DNA from: Lachnospiraceae bacterium
Lineage (GTDB): Bacteria; Bacillota; Clostridia; Lachnospirales; Lachnospiraceae
Reading direction: 5' to 3'
DNA: 33,676 nucleotides
Assembly: GCA_014804615.1 (NCBI GenBank)
Contig: JAAUZL010000019.1
Coordinates: 47,578-81,253, forward strand
A program made the translations under genes and the position numbers. Shown here piece after piece: positions 26,101-32,804 of the stretch. Position 1 is the stretch's first letter, and each line of letters starts with the position of its first letter. The notes beneath the pieces were generated by a model, which ran no database searches, had not been told where the DNA came from, and saw only the letters and a list, made by a program, of their open reading frames with translations.

Positions 26101-26248
26101 TATACCGGGAACTTATGCGGTGAAAGATATGAAGTTTATCTATAAAAATAAGAACGAGGTCAATGTGAATGCGGAATGTGTCAGCGGGAAGCTGGCGGAG
26201 GATGTCCGGGCAAGACGGGTAGAACGGATCGAAATTCTGCTTGGATAA
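23141..26248 (+). CDS. GH94-clan glucan phosphorylase, probable beta-1,3-oligoglucan type (GH149/GH161)
   Basis: The 1035-residue cytoplasmic protein opens with [16 protein letters not shown] and [20 protein letters not shown], a beta-sandwich start known to me from large Firmicutes proteins annotated cellobiose phosphorylase. The middle has [15 protein letters not shown] and [11 protein letters not shown]. The catalytic region has [18 protein letters not shown] and [18 protein letters not shown], whose Asp (about 628) is the candidate acid. Size and motifs fit the GH149/GH161 beta-1,3-oligoglucan phosphorylases of clan GH-Q better than GH94 beta-1,2-oligoglucan phosphorylase, whose sequence differs as I remember it. 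It would shorten longer laminari-oligosaccharides that the upstream disaccharide enzyme handles poorly. The ATG at 23141 is preferred over a GTG at 23135. Confidence 0.7.
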   Translation: MRQDQKKYIMKDYGRKSTFASFLPGIAGVRGIPIWCYYVNRGQCVVSFGVDNKDSAIMEFYPAHVAYQNVKRTGFRTFLRKDGKYMECFSEEKLAQKMEIGMNGLSIQEVNEAEKLLVKVDYFTLPGEKVGALVRKVTVTNQENREISLEILDGMPALIPYGVDDDNLKNMTQTAKAWMQVEDLEGNVPFFRVRASIEDTAAVRAIESGNFSFACLEDGTLLKPVVDPEAIFVYDCSLQTAVCFAENGISGVYAQKQNTMNLLPCSFYGAQKPLASGESIVLYEVIGQVKNKACLKQFMEEKKDGAYFEEKREEAESLMEELCSGIATKTASESFDTYCQYTYMDNVLRGGYPMLLGNNKLYYVYSRKHGDLERDYNYFSMLPEFFSQGNGNFRDVNQNRRCDTFFAPFVDRENIKEFYSLIQLDGYNPLGVEKITYRLEQEKAKTLFGELDDTAAAELVKFVDRPFTPGALWAKLDDVLGEWKEPLFYQIIDFADSMVNGSFGEGYWSDHWTYNLDLIEDYLEINPEKEREMLYEEDYTYFLSQININQRKKRYVETENGLRQYQALNEESKRNTEEKLVRAQFGSGEVIRVTLMEKLLLLCAAKFAALDAYGMGVEMEGGKPGWYDALNGLPAVFGSSMAETYELARMLHYTVSALEKYPAEVAVTEELANFIDELQLIVRLEKENLAGDGEVLSFWNRINDVKELYRDKTFAGISGQRRDYRSEELAAVLREWETVVRHGIEKACAYGEGVCPTYFSYEVSEYEKKQDGIYPLRFEVKCIPAFLEGPVRYLKLDMSKDSKKSLYEKVKNSDLYDRKLSMYKVNASLEQASYELGRARAFTPGWLENESIWLHMEYKYLLELLRSGMYEEFFADFHMAAVPFLDPEIYGRSIYENSSFIASSRNPNEKIHGKGFVARLSGSTIEFISMWKLMMFGRNVFGLKNDELVFSPSPAIPAYLIPEDRVVLATLLGEIAVEYRMEEKRDYIPGTYAVKDMKFIYKNKNEVNVNAECVSGKLAEDVRARRVERIEILLG

Positions 26249-26291
26249 AAGAGAAAGAACAATCTACAGGAAAGGTATGAGGTGATTACAA

Positions 26292-27623
26292 ATGGGTAAG
26301 ATCAGACAGATTATCACAGATTACAGTGCCGGAAAAATGTGGGAGGAGACCGTGCATGAGTCGGGGACAGTACAGGATTGTATGCATGTCATCAATGTGT
26401 ATCCCGATGCGGAGTACCAGACAATACGAGGATTTGGCGGGGCGTTTACCGAGAGCGCGGCGCACAATTATGCCGGTATGAGTGAAGGAAAAAGGAAAGA
26501 GCTTGCGGCGGCATATTTTGGGCAGGAAGGACTTCGCTATCATCTGGGCAGGGTTCATATGAACAGCTGTGATTTTGCGCTGGGAAATTATGCTTATGTG
26601 GAGGACGGGGATGCGGAACTCACGACTTTTTCCATCGCCCATGACTTCGAGGAGATCATTCCCCTGATTCAGGATGCGCAGAAGGAAGCCGGGAAGGATA
26701 TGGTATTTCTGGTATCACCCTGGTCTCCGCCGGCATTCATGAAGACAAACGGGGAGATGAATAACGGCGGGAAGCTGAAGGAAGAGTTTTATCCGGCCTG
26801 GGCAGCATATTTTGTAAAGTTCATCAAGTCTTATCGGGAGGCAGGAATACCGATCGGATTCCTGACGGTGCAGAACGAACCTATGGCAGTACAGACTTGG
26901 GATTCCTGCATTTATACATCGGAGGAGGAAGCGGTCTTCGTAAGAGAGCACCTGGGACCTGCGCTGGAACGAGAAGGACTTTCGGATATAGGTATCTTTG
27001 TGTGGGATCACAACAAGGAGGAGGCATACCAGCGTTTTAAGGAAGTGGCGGCGGACGAAGAGACCGGGAAGTATATCCGGGGCGCGGCGCTGCACTGGTA
27101 TACGGGGGATCATTTTGACGCGATAGAACTGATCCGCAGGAAATATCCCGACAAAGAGGTGTTTTTTACGGAAGGATGTGTGGAGTATTCCCGATTCGCA
27201 GATTCAGGCGAGGTGGAGAAGGCGGAAATGTATGCGCATGACATTCTGGGGAACCTGAATGCGGGTATCAGCGCATCCTATGACTGGAATCTGTTCCTGG
27301 ATCAAAAGGGCGGGCCCAATCATGTGGGTAATTTCTGTGCGGCTCCGATCATGTGCAATGCGGAAGAAGATACCTATGAAAAGCGTCTGACCTACTATTA
27401 TATAGGACATTTCAGCCGCTACATCGAGCCGGGAGCTGTAAGGATCGGTACGACGAGATACACAGATGCGGTGGAGGTGACTGCGTTCAGGAATCCGAAC
27501 GGGGAAAAAGTGCTTGTTTTACTGAATAAGACGAATGAGGAAGTCCCGGTCACCATACGGGAAGCAGGATGCGGAATGGAAACCGTGATCGGGCCGCATT
27601 CCATTCAGACAATCTGCTACTGA
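26292..27623 (+). CDS. GH30-family beta-glycosidase (cytoplasmic)
   Basis: The 443-residue clan A enzyme has FGGAFTESAAHNYAGM near residue 45, FLVSPWSPPAFMKTNGEM, acid/base Glu196 in TVQNEP and nucleophile Glu294 in FFTEGC. The end, VLLNKTNEEVPVTIREAG, is the usual small beta domain. Bacterial GH30 members include glucosylceramidase-like beta-glucosidases and beta-1,6-glucanases. With no signal peptide it must act on imported oligosaccharides. Next to two glucan phosphorylases, removal of beta-1,6-linked glucose branches is the most sensible role, but beta-xylosidase or fucosidase activity cannot be excluded. GAGGTGA upstream supports this start. It lies 43 bases after the phosphorylase gene, probably in the same operon. 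Confidence 0.85.
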   Translation: MGKIRQIITDYSAGKMWEETVHESGTVQDCMHVINVYPDAEYQTIRGFGGAFTESAAHNYAGMSEGKRKELAAAYFGQEGLRYHLGRVHMNSCDFALGNYAYVEDGDAELTTFSIAHDFEEIIPLIQDAQKEAGKDMVFLVSPWSPPAFMKTNGEMNNGGKLKEEFYPAWAAYFVKFIKSYREAGIPIGFLTVQNEPMAVQTWDSCIYTSEEEAVFVREHLGPALEREGLSDIGIFVWDHNKEEAYQRFKEVAADEETGKYIRGAALHWYTGDHFDAIELIRRKYPDKEVFFTEGCVEYSRFADSGEVEKAEMYAHDILGNLNAGISASYDWNLFLDQKGGPNHVGNFCAAPIMCNAEEDTYEKRLTYYYIGHFSRYIEPGAVRIGTTRYTDAVEVTAFRNPNGEKVLVLLNKTNEEVPVTIREAGCGMETVIGPHSIQTICY

Positions 27624-27628
27624 AAAAA

Positions 27629-27682
27629 TGATACCTTTGTAAAATTTGAGACATTATAACCAAAGTGATACCTATATATAAT
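27629..27682 (+). promoter_or_regulatory. Candidate activator-dependent promoter of the oligosaccharide importer
   Basis: The 114-base gap before the binding-protein gene holds a TATAAT at 27677-27682 without a good -35. Upstream are two direct repeats of TGATACCT, at 27629-27636 and 27666-27673, 37 bases apart. Direct repeats around a poor -35 are typical of AraC-type activators, including response regulators paired with YesM-type kinases. No terminator is visible here, so read-through from the GH30 gene is also possible. Confidence 0.4.
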
Positions 27683-27737
27683 CAACTTATCAAGAGACAA
27701 CAATAAGAAATGTTGGAAACAAAAAGGAGGATATTTT

Positions 27738-29189
27738 ATGAAACTGAAAAAACTGATGGCAATCATGCTTGCCGGAACCATGGTATTTGGATTGACGGCT
27801 TGTGGCGGCGGATCATCTGCCGGCAGCACAGGAAGTGACAGCGGAAGCGCTTCTTCCGGTGCGGCAGCAGAAGATGACGGAGCAGCGGCAGGAGATGACG
27901 GAGCAGCAGCCGACACCGCATCATCAAGCGGAGAAAAACTGGTAGTCTGGACATTAGCAGCGGATCTGGAGCAGTTCGCGGAATATTATAAGGAAAAGAC
28001 AGGCAATGATGTGGAGACGGTTGTCATCGAGCCGGCTAACTATGTGACTAAGGTGCAGACAGCATTAAACGGCGGACAGAAAGAACCTGATATCATCGTA
28101 GGCGAGCCGCAGATGCTGGAGGATTTTTACGATGCGGGTTACTTTGAGGATCTGAACCAGGCGCCCTACAATGCGCAGGATTACGCAGATCAGATCGTGG
28201 ATTATGTCTGGGAGGTTGGACAGGATTCGGATGGCATTCAGAGAGCGATCTCCTATCAGATCACACCGGCGGGTATCTATTACAGAAGAGACATTGCACA
28301 GACGGTGTTCGGCACGGATGATCCCGATGAAATCGGCAAATTGTTTGCTGACTATCCGACCATTCTGAATACAGCTCAGACATTGAAGGATGCGGGCTAT
28401 CGGATTTTTGCTTCCGATGCGGAGATCAATTATTTCTCCGGCGACTCGGCTTGGGTAATCGACGGCGTGCTGAATGTGGATGAGGGAAGAAAAGAGTATC
28501 AGAATCTCTGTATTTCCCTTTACCAGGATGATTACACAGCATATGCGAACCAGTGGTCCACTCCCTGGTATCAGGCAATGGCAGGCGAGGTGCCGATCCT
28601 TTCCGCAGATATCCAGAACTATGCGGATGATTCCGTAAACGTATGGGATGCAGAGCAGTTCGCAGAGGCAACAGCCGGCATGGATAAGACAGAAGTGTTT
28701 GCATTCGGTCTTCCTTCCTGGGGTGTGCTTACCATGAGAGATAATGTGCAGGATACTTCCGGCAAGTGGGGCGTGTGCTCCGGTCCGGCTTACGGCTTCG
28801 GTGGTGGTACTTTCATCGGTATCTCTTCCCTGTCCGATAGAAAAGAGCAGGCATGGGATTTCCTGAAGTTCTGTACCCTCAATGAGGACACTGCAAACTG
28901 GTGGATCGAGAAATCCGAGGGTGATACCGTATCTCTGATCCCGGTACTGGAGGCTCATGCGGATGACGCAAACGAAGTTTACGGCGGACAGCAGCTCTAT
29001 AAGTTCTGGCTGGAGCAGGCAAAGGGCATCGACTATTCCAAGGTTACCAGATATGACAAGTTTATCGGTGACGAGTGGGGAAGAGCGACCACAGCGATCA
29101 AGACCGGTGAGATGAACAAGGAAGAGGCATGGAACGAGTTCTATGACCAGATTGAGGCTACATATCCGGAAATCACGGTTAACAGATAA
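27738..29189 (+). CDS. CUT1 sugar ABC transporter substrate-binding lipoprotein
   Basis: The 483-residue precursor has a lipoprotein signal: MKLKKLMAIMLAGTMVFGLTAC, with the lipidated cysteine at 22. A low-complexity Gly/Ser/Ala/Asp linker follows to about residue 65. The mature binding domain starts KLVVWTLAADLEQFAEYYKEKTG and includes GGQKEPDIIVGEPQMLEDF, as in oligosaccharide-binding proteins of the CUT1 class. AAAGGAGG gives a very strong ribosome site. Two permease genes follow. It would capture oligosaccharides outside the membrane; the preceding intracellular phosphorylases suggest beta-gluco-oligosaccharides. The Asp/Trp-rich middle (DSAWVIDG, QWSTPWYQAM) is consistent with aromatic stacking on sugars. 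Confidence 0.92.
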   Translation: MKLKKLMAIMLAGTMVFGLTACGGGSSAGSTGSDSGSASSGAAAEDDGAAAGDDGAAADTASSSGEKLVVWTLAADLEQFAEYYKEKTGNDVETVVIEPANYVTKVQTALNGGQKEPDIIVGEPQMLEDFYDAGYFEDLNQAPYNAQDYADQIVDYVWEVGQDSDGIQRAISYQITPAGIYYRRDIAQTVFGTDDPDEIGKLFADYPTILNTAQTLKDAGYRIFASDAEINYFSGDSAWVIDGVLNVDEGRKEYQNLCISLYQDDYTAYANQWSTPWYQAMAGEVPILSADIQNYADDSVNVWDAEQFAEATAGMDKTEVFAFGLPSWGVLTMRDNVQDTSGKWGVCSGPAYGFGGGTFIGISSLSDRKEQAWDFLKFCTLNEDTANWWIEKSEGDTVSLIPVLEAHADDANEVYGGQQLYKFWLEQAKGIDYSKVTRYDKFIGDEWGRATTAIKTGEMNKEEAWNEFYDQIEATYPEITVNR

Positions 29190-29203
29190 TGATTGAGGGG
29201 AGG

Positions 29204-29228
29204 AGGGGGCAGCCAGGCGCGGCCCCCT
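29204..29228 (+). promoter_or_regulatory. GC-rich hairpin between binding protein and permease genes
   Basis: AGGGGGC (29204-29210) and GCCCCCT (29222-29228) form a 7 bp stem with an 11-base loop, followed only by TT. As after the binding-protein gene at 1-1035, it lies a few bases past the stop codon. It fits mRNA 3'-end protection, or partial termination that keeps binding protein in excess over permease. Confidence 0.6.
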
Positions 29229-29252
29229 TTGCTCTGTGAGACGGAGGGAAAT

Positions 29253-30176
29253 ATGGCAAAAACAAATGCGGGGAAAGCAAAAAAAAGAGATTTGAATCGA
29301 ATAGCCTATCTGTTTGTGCTGCCTTTTGTGATCGTCTTTCTGACGTTCAACGTATATCCGGTGCTGCGCACGTTCTATTTGAGTTTTACCAACTATAAAG
29401 GTTTCGGAGATGCGACATGGGCAGGACTTGACAACTACATAAGGGTCTTTAAGGATAAATTTTTCTGGAGAGCTCTGAAAAACACCATAAAAATATGGGG
29501 TGTGAATATCATACTTCAGCTGGGATTGGCCTTTTTGCTTACGGTGATCTTCAGCGATATTAAATACAAGATCCGTGGATTAGGGATCTTTCGAGCGGTG
29601 TATTATCTGCCGAATCTGATCGCGGCGACTTCCGTGGCCTTTCTGTTTAAGACACTGCTTGACTGGAAGTACGGCAGCTTTAACCAGCTTCTGCTGACAC
29701 TGGGAATCACGAAAGAGCAGGTCAACTGGCTTGGGTCTACGGGAACGGCGCCTTATGTGATCTCGGTGATCGGTGCCTGGATGTGGTTCGGTAATTCCTT
29801 TATCATGCTGATGGCAGGCGTACAGGGCATTTCGACAGACTATTTTGAAGCGGCGGCCATCGACGGCGCCGGCAGATGGAAGGTGTTTGCAAAGATAACA
29901 CTGCCCTTGCTTCGACCGATCATGCTTTATGTTTTCGTGACTTCCCTGATCGGCGGCCTGCAGCTGTTCGACCTGCCCTTCCTGATGAACGGCGTTGCGC
30001 CAAACACGGCGGGAGAGCCTTCGGGGTGCCTGCAGACAGCGGTTATGTATCTTTACAAGTTTGGTTTTGAGACGCATCAGGTGGGATACGCTTCGGCGAT
30101 CGCCTACACGCTGTTCTTTATTATTCTGATCGTGTCCATCATCCAGTTTAAGACATTGGGAAGGGAGGATGACTAG
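29253..30176 (+). CDS. CUT1 sugar ABC transporter permease, MalF type
   Basis: The 307-residue membrane protein has a basic N-terminus and about six helices, starting RIAYLFVLPFVIVFLTFNVYPV. The cytoplasmic ATPase-docking motif is EAAAIDGAGRWKVFAKITLPLLRP. The start at 29253 (MAKTNAGKAKKRD) follows GGAGGGA; the in-frame codons upstream overlap the intergenic hairpin and read as non-protein. It pairs with the permease starting at 30178 to form a heterodimeric channel. No ATPase gene accompanies them, so a shared MsmK-like ATPase encoded elsewhere is expected, as is common for Firmicutes CUT1 importers. Confidence 0.92.
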   Translation: MAKTNAGKAKKRDLNRIAYLFVLPFVIVFLTFNVYPVLRTFYLSFTNYKGFGDATWAGLDNYIRVFKDKFFWRALKNTIKIWGVNIILQLGLAFLLTVIFSDIKYKIRGLGIFRAVYYLPNLIAATSVAFLFKTLLDWKYGSFNQLLLTLGITKEQVNWLGSTGTAPYVISVIGAWMWFGNSFIMLMAGVQGISTDYFEAAAIDGAGRWKVFAKITLPLLRPIMLYVFVTSLIGGLQLFDLPFLMNGVAPNTAGEPSGCLQTAVMYLYKFGFETHQVGYASAIAYTLFFIILIVSIIQFKTLGREDD

Positions 30177-30177
30177 T

Positions 30178-31005
30178 ATGGCAACGAAGGTTAAAAAAGG
30201 AATTATTTATGCTTGTCTGATTCTGCTTGCATTGATATGCTTCCTCCCGTTTCTGCTGATGATGGTGAATGCGACGAGAAGCGGCGTGGAGATCACCCAT
30301 TCTTTTACGCTCATTCCCAGCAATCATCTGGCTGAGAACTGGACGGCGCTGTTTGAATATGTGAATCTGTTTTTGGGTTTTAAAAACAGCCTTCTGGTAG
30401 CCATACCGGCGACCATACTGACAGCTTATTTCTCGTCGATCACGGCGTATGCTATGGCGGTATATCGCTTTAAGGGCAATGGCTGGCTGTTTAAAATACT
30501 CGTAGTGTTTATGATGATTCCTGCGCAGCTGAGTCTGATCGGATTTTACAATCTCTGTCAGAAGCTGCATATGGTGGATTCTTATCTGCCGTTGATCATT
30601 CCCGCGATCGCGGCGCCCGGCACAGTGTTCTTCCTGCGCCAGTATGTGCAGTCCACATTATCCAAGGCTCTGCTGGAGGCGGCAAGAATCGACGGTGCAG
30701 GTGAGCTGCATATCTTCCATAAGATAGTGCTCCCGATCATGGCGCCCGGTATCGCGACCATGTCGATCGGTTCCTTTATCGGTAACTGGAACAACTATCT
30801 GGTGCCGTTGATCTTATTAAATACACCGAAAAAGATGACGCTGCCGGTTATGATAAGTACACTGAATGCAGCGACGGATCTGCAGAAGAATCAGGGCGCG
30901 ATCTATCTGGGCGTTGCCATTTCTGTAGTACCGATCCTGATCGTGTTCTGCTTCTGCTCTAAATACATTATCAGTAGTATATCGGCAGGAAGCGTGAAGG
31001 AATAA
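30178..31005 (+). CDS. CUT1 sugar ABC transporter permease, MalG type
   Basis: The 275-residue membrane protein has six predicted helices, the docking motif LEAARIDGAGELHIFHKIVLPIMAP, and the typical C-terminal segment SKYIISSISAGSVKE. I chose the ATG at 30178, one base after the upstream stop, because GGGAGG at 30163-30168 is 9 bases away. The ATG at 30169 touches that site and overlaps the previous gene. It completes the importer with the MalF-type partner. A terminator follows within 30 bases, so it ends the operon. Confidence 0.92.
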   Translation: MATKVKKGIIYACLILLALICFLPFLLMMVNATRSGVEITHSFTLIPSNHLAENWTALFEYVNLFLGFKNSLLVAIPATILTAYFSSITAYAMAVYRFKGNGWLFKILVVFMMIPAQLSLIGFYNLCQKLHMVDSYLPLIIPAIAAPGTVFFLRQYVQSTLSKALLEAARIDGAGELHIFHKIVLPIMAPGIATMSIGSFIGNWNNYLVPLILLNTPKKMTLPVMISTLNAATDLQKNQGAIYLGVAISVVPILIVFCFCSKYIISSISAGSVKE

Positions 31006-31033
31006 AACAGAACACAGGAAAAATAGAAGAGAT

Positions 31034-31072
31034 AAAAGGCAGTATATCCTGACGGAGTACTGCCTTTTGTTG
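31034..31072 (+). terminator. Terminator after the importer operon
   Basis: AAAAGGCAGTA (31034-31044) and TACTGCCTTTT (31058-31068) form an 11 bp perfect stem with a 13-base loop. The T residues lie within the right arm. A promoter for the next unit begins 26 bases later, so this is a clear transcription boundary. Confidence 0.8.
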
Positions 31073-31093
31073 TGCTCGGATGGTGTAAAGCCG

Positions 31094-31122
31094 TTGAAAT
31101 AGAATGTTAATAGCTTTATACT
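31094..31122 (+). promoter_or_regulatory. Promoter of the sensory lipoprotein and kinase operon
   Basis: TTGAAA (31094-31099), 17-base spacer, TATACT (31117-31122), with a further TATAAT at 31124. It is close to consensus, suggesting constitutive expression of the sensor unit. An in-frame ATG at 31104 lies inside this promoter, which rules it out as the start of the next gene. Confidence 0.75.
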
Positions 31123-31169
31123 ATATAATAGGAATATTTATGGAAGATTGCAGGAACGGAAGGATAAAA

Positions 31170-32804
31170 GTGAAAAGAAAAAACAAAAAAAGTGTTTTGA
31201 CAACTATTTTTTTGATTTTACTATGTCTGCTTGGGATGGGCTGTGCAGAGAATGAGCAGACATCGGAGGAGCCGGAGCCGGGTTTATTGGATGAAGATGC
31301 TCCGGCCTGGCAGAAATATGCCGGAGAACCGGTTGACTTTGACTGGTATATCAATTATTCGTGGTTTGCGGCTGACTGGGGAGAAAATATTGTTTCCAGA
31401 AAAATTACGGAGGAGACAGGGGTAAGCCTGCGCTTTATTACACCCGGCGGGAACGAAAGCGAGAAGCTGAATGCGCTGATTGCCGCGAATTCTCTGCCGG
31501 ATTTCATTACGCTTGGCTGGTGGGAGCCGCAGATCAATGAGATGATAGACCGGGATATGGTCTATGCCTTAAACGCGCTTGCGGATGAATATGATCCCTG
31601 TTTTTATCAGGTCAGCAACGCCGATGCGGTCAGCTGGTACACGCAGGAGGATGGGAACATTTATTCCTATCCCAATTCCAGCTACAGCGCAAAGGATCTG
31701 GAGGAGCATGACAATATCGGCTCCAATCAGACTTTTTTGGTGCGGAAAGATATTTATGAGGCGATCGGAAGCCCTGACATGACGACGCCGGAGGGATTTC
31801 AGGCAGCGGTGGAGAAAGCGTACGAAATGTTTCCGACGGTGGACGGGGAGCCGCTGATTCCGGTGGGAGCCCATGTCTTTAACGATCAGGGAAATGTGTC
31901 CTTTGACAAATATTTGATGAACTTTCTGGCGGTGCCTTTTGAGGAGAACGGCAGGGTCTATGATCGCTATACGAACGAGGATTATATCATTTGGCTGAAA
32001 ATGTTTCGCAGACTCGGAGAGGAAGGTCTGCTTGCCAATGATATTTTTATCGACCAGAGAACCCAGATGGAAGAAAAGCTGGCAAAAGGAAGATATTTCT
32101 GCATGATCTATCAGTCTACGGATATGGTGACACAGCAAAAGGAACTCTATGTGAATCACCCGGACCGGATCTATCTTGCGGTAGACGGGCCAAAAAATGC
32201 GGCGGGTGACGATCACACGCTCACCACTACCGGGATCAATGGATGGACAGTTACCCTGATATCAAAAAATTGTGAGAACCCGGAGCGCGCCATTGCCTTC
32301 TTGGATTATCTGCTCAGTGAACAGGGTCAGCTTCGCATCTGTCTTGGCGTGGAGGGGGAGACTTTTGATTATGTGGATGGGAAGCCGGTAGTGAAGGAAG
32401 ATGTCAAGGCGGTTTTAAACTCTGACCGTGCAGAATATGACAGATTGTATGGTGCGGATGACACCTATTGGATGCTGCAGGATGATGTGACGCAGCTGCA
32501 ATGGAAACAGGAGACAGCGGAGCCTTTGAGACAGGTTTCGGAATGGTCTTATCCGTATGCGGTTTATAATGGACAGTATGATTCTTTTCTTCCGTATGGC
32601 TCAAAGGAGGCTTTTGCAGAGAATAAAATAATAGCGCTATGGAGTGAGACACTGCCCGCACTGCTGCTTGCGGAGTCGGAGGAGCGTTTTGATGAAATAT
32701 TTGCCCAGTTTCTGGAGCAGAGAGAAGCTTATGGCTTTGAGGAAGTGCAGGCGGTGAAGACGGAATTGATGGAGAAGGCGAAAGAAAAGCTGGGAATGCA
32801 GTAA
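31170..32804 (+). CDS. Extracellular solute-binding lipoprotein without its own permeases
   Basis: The precursor of about 544 residues starts with a basic, hydrophobic signal (KRKNKKSVLTTIFLILLCLL) and a lipobox-like GMGC. A Glu/Pro-rich linker follows, then a large binding domain: PVDFDWYINYSW, EETGVSLRFITPGG, IAANSLPDFITLGWWEPQ. The GTG at 31170 is the best start: AAGGA lies 5 bases upstream and the frame further back is promoter. It belongs to the large CUT1 binding proteins of the LipO/YtcQ kind. No permease follows; the stop codon abuts a histidine kinase gene. It is therefore probably the ligand-catching partner of that sensor. It could also serve the importer just upstream. Confidence 0.85.
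   Translation: MKRKNKKSVLTTIFLILLCLLGMGCAENEQTSEEPEPGLLDEDAPAWQKYAGEPVDFDWYINYSWFAADWGENIVSRKITEETGVSLRFITPGGNESEKLNALIAANSLPDFITLGWWEPQINEMIDRDMVYALNALADEYDPCFYQVSNADAVSWYTQEDGNIYSYPNSSYSAKDLEEHDNIGSNQTFLVRKDIYEAIGSPDMTTPEGFQAAVEKAYEMFPTVDGEPLIPVGAHVFNDQGNVSFDKYLMNFLAVPFEENGRVYDRYTNEDYIIWLKMFRRLGEEGLLANDIFIDQRTQMEEKLAKGRYFCMIYQSTDMVTQQKELYVNHPDRIYLAVDGPKNAAGDDHTLTTTGINGWTVTLISKNCENPERAIAFLDYLLSEQGQLRICLGVEGETFDYVDGKPVVKEDVKAVLNSDRAEYDRLYGADDTYWMLQDDVTQLQWKQETAEPLRQVSEWSYPYAVYNGQYDSFLPYGSKEAFAENKIIALWSETLPALLLAESEERFDEIFAQFLEQREAYGFEEVQAVKTELMEKAKEKLGMQ

Noticed and set aside
23141-27623. Reading the locus as a system for periplasmic beta-1,2/1,6 glucans of Proteobacteria
   Set aside because: Attractive if the large phosphorylase were a beta-1,2-oligoglucan enzyme, but its sequence does not resemble the one I recall, while the GH94 neighbour resembles laminaribiose phosphorylase. 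Kept only as a weaker alternative.
29193-29252. N-terminal extension of the MalF-type permease starting at 29193
   Set aside because: The codons encode an RGGGGSQARPP stretch that comes from the intergenic hairpin; the ATG at 29253 has GGAGGGA and the normal permease N-terminus.
31104-31169. ATG at 31104 as start of the second binding lipoprotein
   Set aside because: It lies between the -35 and -10 of a strong promoter (31094-31122), lacks a ribosome site, and would put about 22 residues before the lipoprotein signal. The GTG at 31170 has a ribosome site and a proper signal right after it.
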